From positions 1 through 27,651 of the forward strand of contig CAJNDD010000021.1 in NCBI GenBank assembly GCA_905221435.1: a stretch of 27,651 nucleotides of DNA, written 5' to 3'. Below are positions 16,433-23,768 of the stretch, piece after piece (position 1 is the first letter of the stretch; each line of letters opens with the position of its first letter). The DNA is from a bacterium. GTDB lineage: Bacteria; Bacillota; Bacilli; Lactobacillales; Streptococcaceae. The notes under the pieces are model-generated. The model did not search any database. It had not been told where the DNA came from and saw nothing but the letters and a program-made list of their open reading frames with translations. Position numbers and translations under genes: made by a program.

Positions 16433-17236
16433 ATGTCAAAATATAACTGGGATGAAAAGCATATCATCACCTTCCCTGAAGAAAAAGTGGCCCTCTCAAC
16501 CAAGGATTTACATGTTTACTACGGTAAAAATGAATCCATCAAGGGCATCGATATGCAATTTGAAAAAAATAAAATTACAGCCTTGATTGGTCCTTCTGGA
16601 TCAGGGAAATCTACTTATCTTCGCAGTCTCAATCGGATGAATGATACCATTGATATTGCCAAGGTCACAGGTCAAATCCTCTACCGAGGGATTGACGTCA
16701 ACCGTCCAGAAATCAATGTCTATGAGATGCGTAAGCATATCGGAATGGTCTTCCAACGTCCAAATCCATTTGCTAAGTCTATTTACCGCAACATCACTTT
16801 TGCTCATGAACGTGCAGGTGTTAAGGACAAGAAAGTCCTTGATGAAATTGTAGAAACCTCTCTAAGACAGGCTGCCCTATGGGACCAGGTCAAAGATGAC
16901 CTCCACAAATCAGCCTTGATGCTTTCTGGTGGTCAGCAACAACGTCTCTGTATCGCTCGCGCCATCTCTGTTAAGCCAGATATCCTCTTGATGGATGAAC
17001 CGGCGTCAGCCTTGGATCCGATTGCGACAGCCCAACTGGAAGAAACCATGTTGGAATTGAAGAAGGACTTTACCATCATCATCGTTACCCACAGTATGCA
17101 ACAGGCTGCGCGTGCAAGTGACTACACAGGATTTTTCTACTTGGGTGATTTGATTGAGTATGATAAGACATCCAATATTTTCCAAAATGCTAAGTTACAG
17201 TCAACCAATGACTATGTAACAGGACACTTTGGTTAG
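16433..17236 (+). CDS. pstB: Phosphate ABC transporter ATPase PstB (copy 1)
   Basis: The 267-residue ATPase energises PstCA. Visible are Walker [11 protein letters not shown]-loop MVFQRPNPF, signature LSGGQQQR, Walker B with catalytic Glu LLMDEPASALDP, and the switch histidine H220 in VTHSMQQA. All catalytic elements are intact. An N-terminal extension of about 20 residues (MSKYNWDEKHIITFPEEKVA) distinguishes it from copy 2. AAAGGAG precedes the ATG. Confidence 0.95.
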   Translation: MSKYNWDEKHIITFPEEKVALSTKDLHVYYGKNESIKGIDMQFEKNKITALIGPSGSGKSTYLRSLNRMNDTIDIAKVTGQILYRGIDVNRPEINVYEMRKHIGMVFQRPNPFAKSIYRNITFAHERAGVKDKKVLDEIVETSLRQAALWDQVKDDLHKSALMLSGGQQQRLCIARAISVKPDILLMDEPASALDPIATAQLEETMLELKKDFTIIIVTHSMQQAARASDYTGFFYLGDLIEYDKTSNIFQNAKLQSTNDYVTGHFG

Positions 17237-17248
17237 AAAGGAAACGGT

Positions 17249-18007
17249 ATGTCAGAAGCGATTTTACAGGTGTCAGACCTGTCCGTTTATTACAATAAAA
17301 AGAAGGCCTTGAATAGTGTTTCCCTTTCTTTCCAACCTAAGGAAATAACGGCCTTGATTGGTCCTTCTGGATCAGGAAAGTCCACCCTGCTCAAAGCCAT
17401 CAACCGCATGGGCGATCTAAATCCTGAGGTGACAACAACGGGATCAGTGGTCTATAATGGTCACAATATCTACAGCCCCCGCACCGATACGGTTGAATTG
17501 CGTAAGGAAATCGGTATGGTCTTTCAACAGCCCAATCCCTTCCCTATGTCTATCTACGAAAATGTTGTCTATGGGCTGCGTATCAATGGGGTTAAGGACA
17601 AGCAAGTTCTTGATGAAGCAGTAGAAACGGCCTTGCAACGTGCTTCTATCTGGGATGAAGTAAAGGATCGTTTGCATGATTCGGCCATTGGTCTCTCAGG
17701 TGGACAACAGCAACGTGTTTGTGTTGCTCGTGTCTTAGCAACCAGTCCGAAAATTATCCTCTTAGATGAACCAACTTCTGCTTTGGATCCTATTTCTGCA
17801 GGTAAGATTGAGGAAACCCTGTATGGTCTGAAAGATAAATACACCATGCTCTTGGTAACGCGTTCGATGCAACAAGCCTCACGTATCTCTGATAAAACAG
17901 GATTTTTCCTAGATGGGGATTTGATCGAGTTTAATGATACTAAGAAGATGTTCTTAGACCCACAAAACAAGGAAACAGAAGATTATATTACAGGAAAATT
18001 TGGATAA
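17249..18007 (+). CDS. pstB: Phosphate ABC transporter ATPase PstB (copy 2), switch-His replaced by Arg
   Basis: A second 252-residue PstB paralogue directly follows the first. Walker [27 protein letters not shown] and [11 protein letters not shown] are intact. The switch position reads VTRSMQQAS, so R205 (CGT at 17861-17863) stands where copy 1 and most ABC ATPases have His. This suggests a consensus-poor ATP site and a PstB1-PstB2 heterodimer on PstCA. Two tandem pstB genes are usual in streptococci. It ends 8 bases before phoU. Confidence 0.94.
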   Translation: MSEAILQVSDLSVYYNKKKALNSVSLSFQPKEITALIGPSGSGKSTLLKAINRMGDLNPEVTTTGSVVYNGHNIYSPRTDTVELRKEIGMVFQQPNPFPMSIYENVVYGLRINGVKDKQVLDEAVETALQRASIWDEVKDRLHDSAIGLSGGQQQRVCVARVLATSPKIILLDEPTSALDPISAGKIEETLYGLKDKYTMLLVTRSMQQASRISDKTGFFLDGDLIEFNDTKKMFLDPQNKETEDYITGKFG

Positions 18008-18018
18008 GGAGTTGAATG

Positions 18019-18672
18019 ATGTTACGATCACAATTTGAAGAAGATTTGGAGAAATTGCACAACCAGTTCTACGCCATGGGACAAGAAGTGCTCTCACAAA
18101 TCAATCGTACAGTGCGTGCCTTTGTTACGCATGACCGTGATTTGGCAAAAGAAGTCATCGAAGACGATGCAGAAGTAAATGAATATGAAGTGAAGTTGGA
18201 AAAGAAATCATTTGAAATGATCGCCCTCCAACAACCTGTTTCGCAAGATCTTCGTACCGTCTTGACCGTTCTCAAGGCAGTGTCAGACGTGGAACGCATG
18301 GGAGATCATGCAGTGTCTATCGCTGAGGCGACCATTCGTATGAAGGGGGAGCAACGTATCCCTTCTGTTGAAGAAGAAATCAAAAAGATGGGGCGCGACG
18401 TGAAAAACTTCGTCGAAGCGGCTCTAGATCTTTATCTCAACGGTTCGGTGGATCAAGCTTACGAAGTAGCAGCGATGGACGAAAAAATCAACCATTACTT
18501 TGATAGCATTCGTGATTTGGCTACAGAAGAAATCAAGAAAAATCCTGAAGCTATCGTTACAGGCCGTGATTATTTCCAGGTCATTTCTTTCTTGGAACGT
18601 ATCGGAGACTACGCAAAAAATATCTGTGAATGGGTTGTTTACTTTGAAACAGGTAAAATCGTCGAACTCTAA
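18019..18672 (+). CDS. phoU: Phosphate signalling protein PhoU
   Basis: PhoU is a cytosolic, metal-binding helical protein that links PstSCAB activity to the phosphate-sensing two-component system and restrains uptake. The 217 residues form two PhoU repeats: DVERMGDHAVSIAE in the first and ERIGDYAKNICEW in the second carry the E-R-x-x-D metal motif. Two ATGs stand in tandem. The second, at 18019, is 7 bases from AAGGAG (18006-18011), the first only 4, so the second is preferred; annotation from 18016 adds one Met. It ends the pst operon. Confidence 0.94.
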   Translation: MLRSQFEEDLEKLHNQFYAMGQEVLSQINRTVRAFVTHDRDLAKEVIEDDAEVNEYEVKLEKKSFEMIALQQPVSQDLRTVLTVLKAVSDVERMGDHAVSIAEATIRMKGEQRIPSVEEEIKKMGRDVKNFVEAALDLYLNGSVDQAYEVAAMDEKINHYFDSIRDLATEEIKKNPEAIVTGRDYFQVISFLERIGDYAKNICEWVVYFETGKIVEL

Positions 18673-18695
18673 GAAGCGGATTAAATATGCAATAA

Positions 18696-18728
18696 AAGGC
18701 TAATCAACTCAGATTAGTCTTTATTTTT
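18696..18728 (+). terminator. pst operon terminator
   Basis: AAGGCTAATC (18696-18705) pairs with GATTAGTCTT (18712-18721), ten pairs with one G-U, followed by a T-rich tract. Confidence 0.85.
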
Positions 18729-18750
18729 GCAATTAAAATCTCTAAAAGTA

Positions 18751-18779
18751 TTGACAATTATTTTTCAATAAGTTATAAT
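18751..18779 (+). promoter_or_regulatory. Consensus promoter of the amino-acid-binding protein
   Basis: TTGACA (18751-18756) and TATAAT (18774-18779) with a 17-base spacer: both hexamers are perfect. The start codon lies 31 bases after the -10. Confidence 0.9.
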
Positions 18780-18810
18780 TATTCAAAAATAACAGAAAGG
18801 TTGTTTATTT

Positions 18811-19626
18811 ATGAAAATAAAGAAATGGATATTAGTTGTGTGTAGCATGCTTGCCAGCATGGTTTTAGTAGCTTGCCAATCAAGTACGGATAGTTCCCAG
18901 TCTGCTGTGGAGGCTATTAAACAAAAAGGAAAGCTAGTCGTTGCGACCAGCCCAGACTATGCACCGTTTGAATTCCAAGCCTTGGTAGATGGTAAAAACC
19001 AGGTAGTTGGTGCAGATATTGATATGGCTCAAGCAATTGCGGATGAGCTTGGGGTTAAACTTGAAATCTCTAGCATGAGTTTTGACAATGTTTTGACCAG
19101 CCTTCAAACTGGAAAGGCTGACTTAGCCATTGCGGGAATTAGTGCCACAGATGAGAGAAAGGAAGTCTTTGACTTTTCAATCCCTTACTATGAAAACAAG
19201 ATGAGTTTCTTGGTTAGAAAAGCCGATTTAGACAAGTACAAGGATCTTTCAAGCCTTGCAAGTGTGAATATCGCAGCTCAAAAGGGAACTGTGCCAGAAA
19301 CCATGGTAAAGGAACAATTGCCAAATGCCCAATTGACATCCTTGACCAATATGGGGGAAGCAGTTAATGAATTGCAGGCTGGAAAAGTGGATGCTGTTCA
19401 TATGGATGAACCAGTTGCTCTTAGCTACGCAGGTAAAAACTCAGATCTTGCCGTTTCAACAGCTACTTTGACGATGAAAGATGGCGAAGCCAATGCTGTT
19501 GCTATCAAGAAGAATCAATCAGACTTGAAAGCAGTAGTCGATAAGGTTATCCAAAAACTGAAAGATGACGGGACCTATCAAAGCTATCTAGAAAAAGCAG
19601 CAAAACTAACAGAAGTTGAACAATAA
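18811..19626 (+). CDS. Orphan amino-acid ABC transporter substrate-binding lipoprotein
   Basis: A family 3 solute-binding lipoprotein of 271 residues. The signal ends LVAC with C22 as lipidation site. The domain starts GKLVVATSPDYAPFEFQ and has the usual DLAIAGISATDERKEVFDFSIPYYE and DAVHMDEPVALSYA. Polar amino acids are the likely ligands; the exact one cannot be read. No permease or ATPase is adjacent, so it must use a transporter encoded elsewhere. It has its own perfect promoter and a shared terminator with the convergent mocR. Confidence 0.9.
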   Translation: MKIKKWILVVCSMLASMVLVACQSSTDSSQSAVEAIKQKGKLVVATSPDYAPFEFQALVDGKNQVVGADIDMAQAIADELGVKLEISSMSFDNVLTSLQTGKADLAIAGISATDERKEVFDFSIPYYENKMSFLVRKADLDKYKDLSSLASVNIAAQKGTVPETMVKEQLPNAQLTSLTNMGEAVNELQAGKVDAVHMDEPVALSYAGKNSDLAVSTATLTMKDGEANAVAIKKNQSDLKAVVDKVIQKLKDDGTYQSYLEKAAKLTEVEQ

Positions 19627-19629
19627 GAA

Positions 19630-19665
19630 AAGAGCAGAGTTGGACTTTAATCCAATTCTGCTTTT
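19630..19665. terminator. Bidirectional terminator between binding protein and mocR
   Basis: Fifteen pairs, two of them G-U, join 19630-19644 to 19651-19665 around a 6-base loop, with T-runs on both sides. The mocR stop codon (19647-19649) lies in the loop, so one arm encodes the last residues of MocR. Confidence 0.85.
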
Positions 19666-20918
19666 ATGTATTCTAATAACTCTTCTAGATTTTCGAGAGA
19701 GACTTTGGCGAACTGATAAGGACAGGCGTCCAAATAAGCCTTCTCAAAAAAGTCTAGTTTGAGTGAGCTGTGTTTCAAACTGGCAATCTTAGAATAGTGT
19801 CTCAAATCAAGCAGAAGGCCATCGTGTAGAGGATAGTGGGGCAAGGGGCAGGTGTTTTCTTCAAGCACTTCCTTAATCTGAGCCTGATAGTTCTCTTGAA
19901 GGGTCAGTCTGGCCAGTCGATTTTTTTCAAATAACTGACTGTCGATGTAAAGAGAGAGTGCCTTTTGCATGATGAGATTGCTGTCATAGTCCAGGATATT
20001 TTTGTAGGAAACAAAGGCCTCTTTTAGGTCATTTGGGAGAATGAGAGCGGTGATACGAAGGGCTGGAAAGAGACTTGTTGAGAAGGACTTGATATAAATG
20101 ACGCGATCCTCAGTATCCAGATAGTGGAAGGTTTGCCCCTTTTTAGGGTCTAAATCCCCTAGATAGTCATCCTCGACGATGTATACACCATACTGGTTTG
20201 CTAGATCCAGAATAGCCCTTTTTTCCTGATCAGAATAGGAATGACCTAGGGGATAGTGGAAGCGAGGAATGGTGTAGAAAAACTTGATTTTCCCGGATTT
20301 GAATTGTTTTTCCAGTTCTTCAAGGTTGATGCCATCAATTCGGCGTTCAATGGTCTGGTAGGCTAATCCTTGAGCGATCAAGAGACGATTCATCCGGTGG
20401 TAGGTCGGCTGTTCGACCAAAATCTCCGCTCCCTTGCTCGGAAAGTCAATCTGAGAAAGGATAAAGAGAGCTTGTTGGGTACCAGATGTTAGAACCAGTT
20501 GGTCGGATTTACAGTAGAGGGCTTGGTTGAAAAGAAGTTGGTGGACAGATTGTCTGAGTTCCTCAAGGCCTTCTTGGTTGTCATAGTAGTTGAAGAGGTA
20601 GTTTTCTCGGCCTATCAGGGTTTCGTTGACGCAGAGTCGGAAGTCGTCATAGGCACTAGCGTGTTCGTCAGTGACTTCGATTTCCAAGTCTTGGTGCTGT
20701 CCTTGCTCCAGAACATAGTAGCCACTTTGGGGTTTGGCATAGAGGTATTGTTCATGGCGTAATTCCAGCAGGGCTCGTTGGATAGTGTCCTTGCTACAGT
20801 GGAAGTCTTGGCTCAGTTGACGGATGGAGGGTAGCCGGCTACCTGTTGGAAATTTTCCTGATTCGATCCCCTTTTTTAGAAAGGAAACGACTGCTTGGTA
20901 TTTACTTTCTTTCTTCAT
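19647..20918 (-). CDS. MocR-type regulator: GntR DNA-binding domain plus aminotransferase-like domain
   Basis: MocR proteins join a GntR winged helix to a PLP-dependent fold type I domain used for sensing. Residues 1-70 are the winged helix (GSRLPSIRQLSQDFHCSKDTIQRALLELR). Residues about 105-423 are aminotransferase-like, with TSGTQQAL, VEDDYLGD (D250/D251) and the PLP lysine K277 in YIKSFSTSLFP. The usual QNPTG-like stretch reads HYPLG here, so the Asn that normally contacts PLP is Tyr. It is divergent from alsD with overlapping control DNA. Its target and ligand are unknown; alsD and its own gene are the obvious candidates. Confidence 0.9.
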   Translation of the reverse strand: MKKESKYQAVVSFLKKGIESGKFPTGSRLPSIRQLSQDFHCSKDTIQRALLELRHEQYLYAKPQSGYYVLEQGQHQDLEIEVTDEHASAYDDFRLCVNETLIGRENYLFNYYDNQEGLEELRQSVHQLLFNQALYCKSDQLVLTSGTQQALFILSQIDFPSKGAEILVEQPTYHRMNRLLIAQGLAYQTIERRIDGINLEELEKQFKSGKIKFFYTIPRFHYPLGHSYSDQEKRAILDLANQYGVYIVEDDYLGDLDPKKGQTFHYLDTEDRVIYIKSFSTSLFPALRITALILPNDLKEAFVSYKNILDYDSNLIMQKALSLYIDSQLFEKNRLARLTLQENYQAQIKEVLEENTCPLPHYPLHDGLLLDLRHYSKIASLKHSSLKLDFFEKAYLDACPYQFAKVSLENLEELLEYIKAELD

Positions 20919-20943
20919 TCCAGACCTCCCTTGATTTTGTTAC

Positions 20944-20972
20944 ATTGTACCTTTTTTTTGCCTCCTTTGCAA
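20944..20972 (-). promoter_or_regulatory. mocR promoter
   Basis: On the minus strand TTGCAA (20967-20972) and TACAAT (20944-20949) are 17 bases apart. GGGAGG lies just before the ATG. Confidence 0.65.
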
Positions 20973-20973
20973 T

Positions 20974-20988
20974 GGGAAAAGCATTCCC
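20974..20988. promoter_or_regulatory. Candidate operator in the mocR-alsD divergent region
   Basis: GGGAA-AAGCA-TTCCC is a 15-base inverted repeat lying between the two -35 boxes. It is well placed to regulate both genes, most simply by MocR. This is inferred from position only. Confidence 0.35.
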
Positions 20989-20991
20989 CCT

Positions 20992-21020
20992 TTCACAACT
21001 AGGAGCAAATGTGGTATACT
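20992..21020 (+). promoter_or_regulatory. alsD promoter
   Basis: TTCACA (20992-20997), a 17-base spacer and TATACT (21015-21020) with an upstream TG-G extension. Confidence 0.7.
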
Positions 21021-21062
21021 TAGAAAGTATGATGATTCATTGAAAAGAAGATAAGAAAGAGA

Positions 21063-21794
21063 ATGGATAGAAAAGTGCAGGAACCGGTTAAATTATTTCA
21101 ATACAATACTTTAGGTGCCCTAATGGCAGGTCTCTATGGTGGAACTATGACAGTAGGAGAATTGCTGGAACATGGTGACCTCGGCTTGGGAACATTGGAT
21201 TCGATTGATGGGGAGTTGATTGTCCTTGATGGCAAGGCTTATCAAGCCAAGGGATCTGGTCAAACGCCTGAAATCGTTGAGGTGGCAGCGGATGCTCTTA
21301 TTCCCTATGCAGCAGTGGTTCCTCATCAGGCAGAAGTGATTTTTCGTCAGCGCTTTGAGATGACTGATAAAGAATTGGAAAAGCGAATTGAGTCCTACTA
21401 TGATGGGGAAAATCTTTTTCGTTCCATCAAGATTCATGGCGAATTTTCACAAATGCATGTACGGATGATTCCCAAATCCACACCTGATACCAAGTTTGCT
21501 GATGTAGCGACACACCAACCTGAATATAGCCGTGAAAATGTATCGGGAACTATTGTTGGATTTTGGACACCGGAGATTTTCCATGGAGTGAGTGTTGCAG
21601 GTTACCATTTGCATTTTATCTCAGATGATTTGACCTTTGGTGGGCATGTGATGGACTTTGTTATCAAAGAAGGAATGATTGAGGTTGGGGCAGTCGACCA
21701 GTTGGACCAACGTTTTCCAGTCCAAGATCGCCAGTATTTATTTGCTAAATTTAACGTTGACGAGATGAAGAAAGATATTGATAAGTCAGAATAG
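21063..21794 (+). CDS. alsD: Alpha-acetolactate decarboxylase
   Basis: AlsD (BudA) converts alpha-acetolactate to acetoin and CO2, the second step of pyruvate-to-acetoin fermentation, which limits acid stress and balances branched-chain amino acid precursors. The 243 residues keep the metal-binding pattern H182-x-H184 and H195 in VAGYHLHFISDDLTFGGHVMDF and the conserved FWTPEIF. alsS is not in the window. A MocR-type regulator is divergent and a membrane protease-like gene follows after 8 bases. Confidence 0.95.
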   Translation: MDRKVQEPVKLFQYNTLGALMAGLYGGTMTVGELLEHGDLGLGTLDSIDGELIVLDGKAYQAKGSGQTPEIVEVAADALIPYAAVVPHQAEVIFRQRFEMTDKELEKRIESYYDGENLFRSIKIHGEFSQMHVRMIPKSTPDTKFADVATHQPEYSRENVSGTIVGFWTPEIFHGVSVAGYHLHFISDDLTFGGHVMDFVIKEGMIEVGAVDQLDQRFPVQDRQYLFAKFNVDEMKKDIDKSE

Positions 21795-21802
21795 GAGAAA
21801 AA

Positions 21803-22555
21803 ATGACAGTACATATTATCCTTACCATGATCGCTTTGGTTCTCATTCTAGTAAGTGGAACTTGGTATGCCAAAAAACGGTTTAAAATCTCTCTTGCAGT
21901 GATGGGCTTGGGGGCAATCGCATTTTTTGTTTCTTCTCAAGTGTTAGAGAAGATGGTTCACCTTCTGATACTCCATCCGCAAAAAGATGGAACCATTCCG
22001 CTCATGCAGGAGCAGCCTTTCTTATATGTCCTTTATGGAATCGCCATGGCGGCCCTCTTTGAGGAAACAGCTCGTCTTGTCTTTTTTAAATGGTTGGAGA
22101 AAAAGAGAAAGCTAGAAGATAGAGATGCTTTGGCTTATGGCTTGGGACATGGGGGCTTGGAGATGCTATATCTCGGAATGGGAAGTTTGATCAGTCTTTT
22201 GATTCTCTTTTCACTCATCCAGTCTTCAAATACTGATGTAGCCAATCTCCTTCCAAAGTCTACACTCGAAACGGTTCATTCTCTTTCTGTATGGCAGGTT
22301 TATTTACTAGGAGTTGAGCGTGTGCTTGCTCTGGTTCTGCAAATTGGTCTCTCTATCTGGGTCTATCAAAGTGTTAGCCAAAAGAAATGGATCTACCTCC
22401 TTGCTGCCTATGGTTTGCATGCCTTGTTTGACTTGGCTCCAGCCTTATCTCAGGTGGGATGGATTGCAAATCCGCTTCTAGTTGAGTTTATTCTTCTCGT
22501 AGAACTTCTAGCCTTTATCTGGCTGACAAAATCTACATTTTGGAAAAAATCATAA
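21803..22555 (+). CDS. YhfC-type putative intramembrane metalloprotease
   Basis: A 250-residue protein with about seven membrane segments. Three motifs inside or beside them recall YhfC/CPBP-like membrane peptidases: EETAR (87-91), HGGLE (116-120) and HALFD near residue 207. These Glu and His residues are the expected catalytic or metal ligands. GGAG precedes the ATG; it is probably co-transcribed with alsD. No substrate is evident, and bacteriocin or signal-peptide processing are only family-level ideas. Confidence 0.75.
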   Translation: MTVHIILTMIALVLILVSGTWYAKKRFKISLAVMGLGAIAFFVSSQVLEKMVHLLILHPQKDGTIPLMQEQPFLYVLYGIAMAALFEETARLVFFKWLEKKRKLEDRDALAYGLGHGGLEMLYLGMGSLISLLILFSLIQSSNTDVANLLPKSTLETVHSLSVWQVYLLGVERVLALVLQIGLSIWVYQSVSQKKWIYLLAAYGLHALFDLAPALSQVGWIANPLLVEFILLVELLAFIWLTKSTFWKKS

Positions 22556-22578
22556 AAAGAGGTTCACCTCTTTTTTTA
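22554..22578 (+). terminator. alsD operon terminator
   Basis: AAAAAGAGG and CCTCTTTTT pair around a TTCA loop, followed by more Ts. The stem begins inside the stop codon of the membrane protease gene. Confidence 0.85.
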
Positions 22579-22608
22579 TGCGATGCTTTGATACTTCCAT
22601 TTTTCGGT

Positions 22609-22637
22609 TCGTCAAAAGTCTTTAAAAATGGTATAAT
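22609..22637 (+). promoter_or_regulatory. murB-pot operon promoter
   Basis: TCGTCA (22609-22614), a 17-base spacer and a perfect extended -10 TG-G-TATAAT (22632-22637). Confidence 0.7.
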
Positions 22638-22666
22638 GGAATGAATTTTGAAAAAGGAAGAGTGAA

Positions 22667-23572
22667 ATGTCAGTAAAAGAAAAAATGCTTGAAATCCTAG
22701 AAGGAATCGATATTCGTTTTAAGGAACCTTTGAAGACCTATACCTATACCAAGGTTGGAGGTCGAGCGGATTATCTGGTTTTGCCACGCAATCGCTATGA
22801 GATGGCTCGTGTCGTCCAATTTGCCAATCAAGAGAATATTCCTTGGATGGTGCTAGGGAATGCTAGTAATATCATTGTTCGTGAAGGTGGAATTCGTGGT
22901 TTTGTTATCTTGTGCGATAAGCTTAATAACGTCTCAGTTGATGGTTACACTATTGAAGCAGAAGCTGGGGCGAACTTGATCGAAACAACACGTATTGCCC
23001 TCCGTCATAGTTTGACTGGTTTTGAGTTTGCTTGTGGCATCCCTGGAAGCATCGGTGGAGCAGTCTTTATGAATGCAGGTGCCTATGGAGGTGAGATTGC
23101 TCATATCTTGCAGTCTTGTCAAATTTTGACCAAGGAAGGGGAAATCGAGACCTTATCTGCCAAGGATTTGGCTTTTGGTTACCGCCATTCAGCTGTTCAA
23201 GATTCTGGGGCCATTGTCTTGTCAGCTAAATTTGCCCTATCTCCAGGGAATTACCAGGTTATCAAGCAAGAAATGGACCGCTTGACGCACCTACGTGAAC
23301 TCAAACAACCATTAGAATACCCATCATGTGGTTCAGTCTTTAAGCGTCCAGTGGGGCATTTTGCAGGTCAGTTGATCTCAGAAGCTGGATTGAAAGGCTA
23401 TCGTATCGGCGGTGTTGAAGTATCTGAAAAACATGCTGGTTTCATGATCAATGTTGCTGACGGAACGGCCAAAGACTACGAGGACTTGATCCAATCTGTT
23501 ATTGAAAAAGTCAAGGAACACTCAGGTGTTATTCTTGAGAGAGAAGTCCGAATCTTGGGTGAGAAGGAGTAA
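22667..23572 (+). CDS. murB: UDP-N-acetylenolpyruvoylglucosamine reductase MurB
   Basis: MurB reduces UDP-GlcNAc-enolpyruvate to UDP-MurNAc with NADPH and FAD in the cytosolic phase of peptidoglycan synthesis. The 301 residues show the FAD-binding motifs [26 protein letters not shown] and [20 protein letters not shown], and the active-site Ser in [11 protein letters not shown] (type II form). AAGGAAGAG precedes the ATG. No terminator separates it from potA; as I recall, murB and potABCD are co-transcribed in the pneumococcus. Confidence 0.96.
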   Translation: MSVKEKMLEILEGIDIRFKEPLKTYTYTKVGGRADYLVLPRNRYEMARVVQFANQENIPWMVLGNASNIIVREGGIRGFVILCDKLNNVSVDGYTIEAEAGANLIETTRIALRHSLTGFEFACGIPGSIGGAVFMNAGAYGGEIAHILQSCQILTKEGEIETLSAKDLAFGYRHSAVQDSGAIVLSAKFALSPGNYQVIKQEMDRLTHLRELKQPLEYPSCGSVFKRPVGHFAGQLISEAGLKGYRIGGVEVSEKHAGFMINVADGTAKDYEDLIQSVIEKVKEHSGVILEREVRILGEKE

Positions 23573-23730
23573 GGTTTCGCCAGAATAGCTGTTGCTATGT
23601 CAATAGAAAGGGGGTGAAAGCCTATCGGTAGCGAAGATGTATGCAGGTGGTTTTACTCCCTGCAAGAGGTAGTAGCGGCTTGACAGAGCCCTGATCTGTT
23701 AATTTATGAAAAAGAAGGAATTTATGCCAA
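23573..23730 (+). promoter_or_regulatory. Structured leader between murB and potA
   Basis: The 158 bases can form several hairpins: ATAGC/GCTAT (23585-23598), a 23-base hairpin at 23642-23664, GGCT/AGCC (23677-23690), and a competing 8-bp hairpin joining 23680-23687 to 23695-23702. GGGGGT (23610-23615) can pair with ACTCCC (23655-23660), and AAGCC (23618-23622) with GGCTT (23677-23681). The last two hairpins share bases and cannot coexist. No promoter or U-tract terminator was seen. I recognise no known riboswitch. Confidence 0.5.
23637..23672 (+). CDS. Possible 11-codon upstream ORF in the potA leader
   Basis: ATG to TAG encodes MYAGGFTPCKR. The hairpin 23642-23664 lies inside it, so translation would melt that hairpin. 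No good ribosome site precedes the ATG, so translation is doubtful. Confidence 0.2.
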   Translation: MYAGGFTPCKR

Positions 23731-23768
23731 TTGAAAAAACCAATTATCGAATTCAAAAACGTCTCTAA
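23706..23768 (+). CDS. Possible 20-codon upstream ORF overlapping the potA start
   Basis: ATG at 23706 opens [20 protein letters not shown], with a second in-frame ATG at 23724 only 4 bases after AAGGA (23715-23719). It runs past the potA TTG (23731) in another frame and stops at 23768. Its translation would compete with potA initiation. Rich in Lys and Arg. Expression is unproven. Confidence 0.3.
   Translation: MKKKEFMPIEKTNYRIQKRL

Noticed and set aside
17569..17970. Minus-strand open frame (133 codons) opposite pstB2
   Set aside because: Antisense shadow of conserved ATPase motifs; Ser/Arg-rich composition is typical of a shadow frame.
16433..18007. Tandem pstB genes as an assembly artefact
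   Set aside because: The two genes differ throughout in sequence and length and both are intact; two pstB copies are usual in streptococci.
23573..23730. T-box or known riboswitch before potA
   Set aside because: No T-box antiterminator sequence, no terminator and no motif of a class I know; kept only as an unassigned structured leader.
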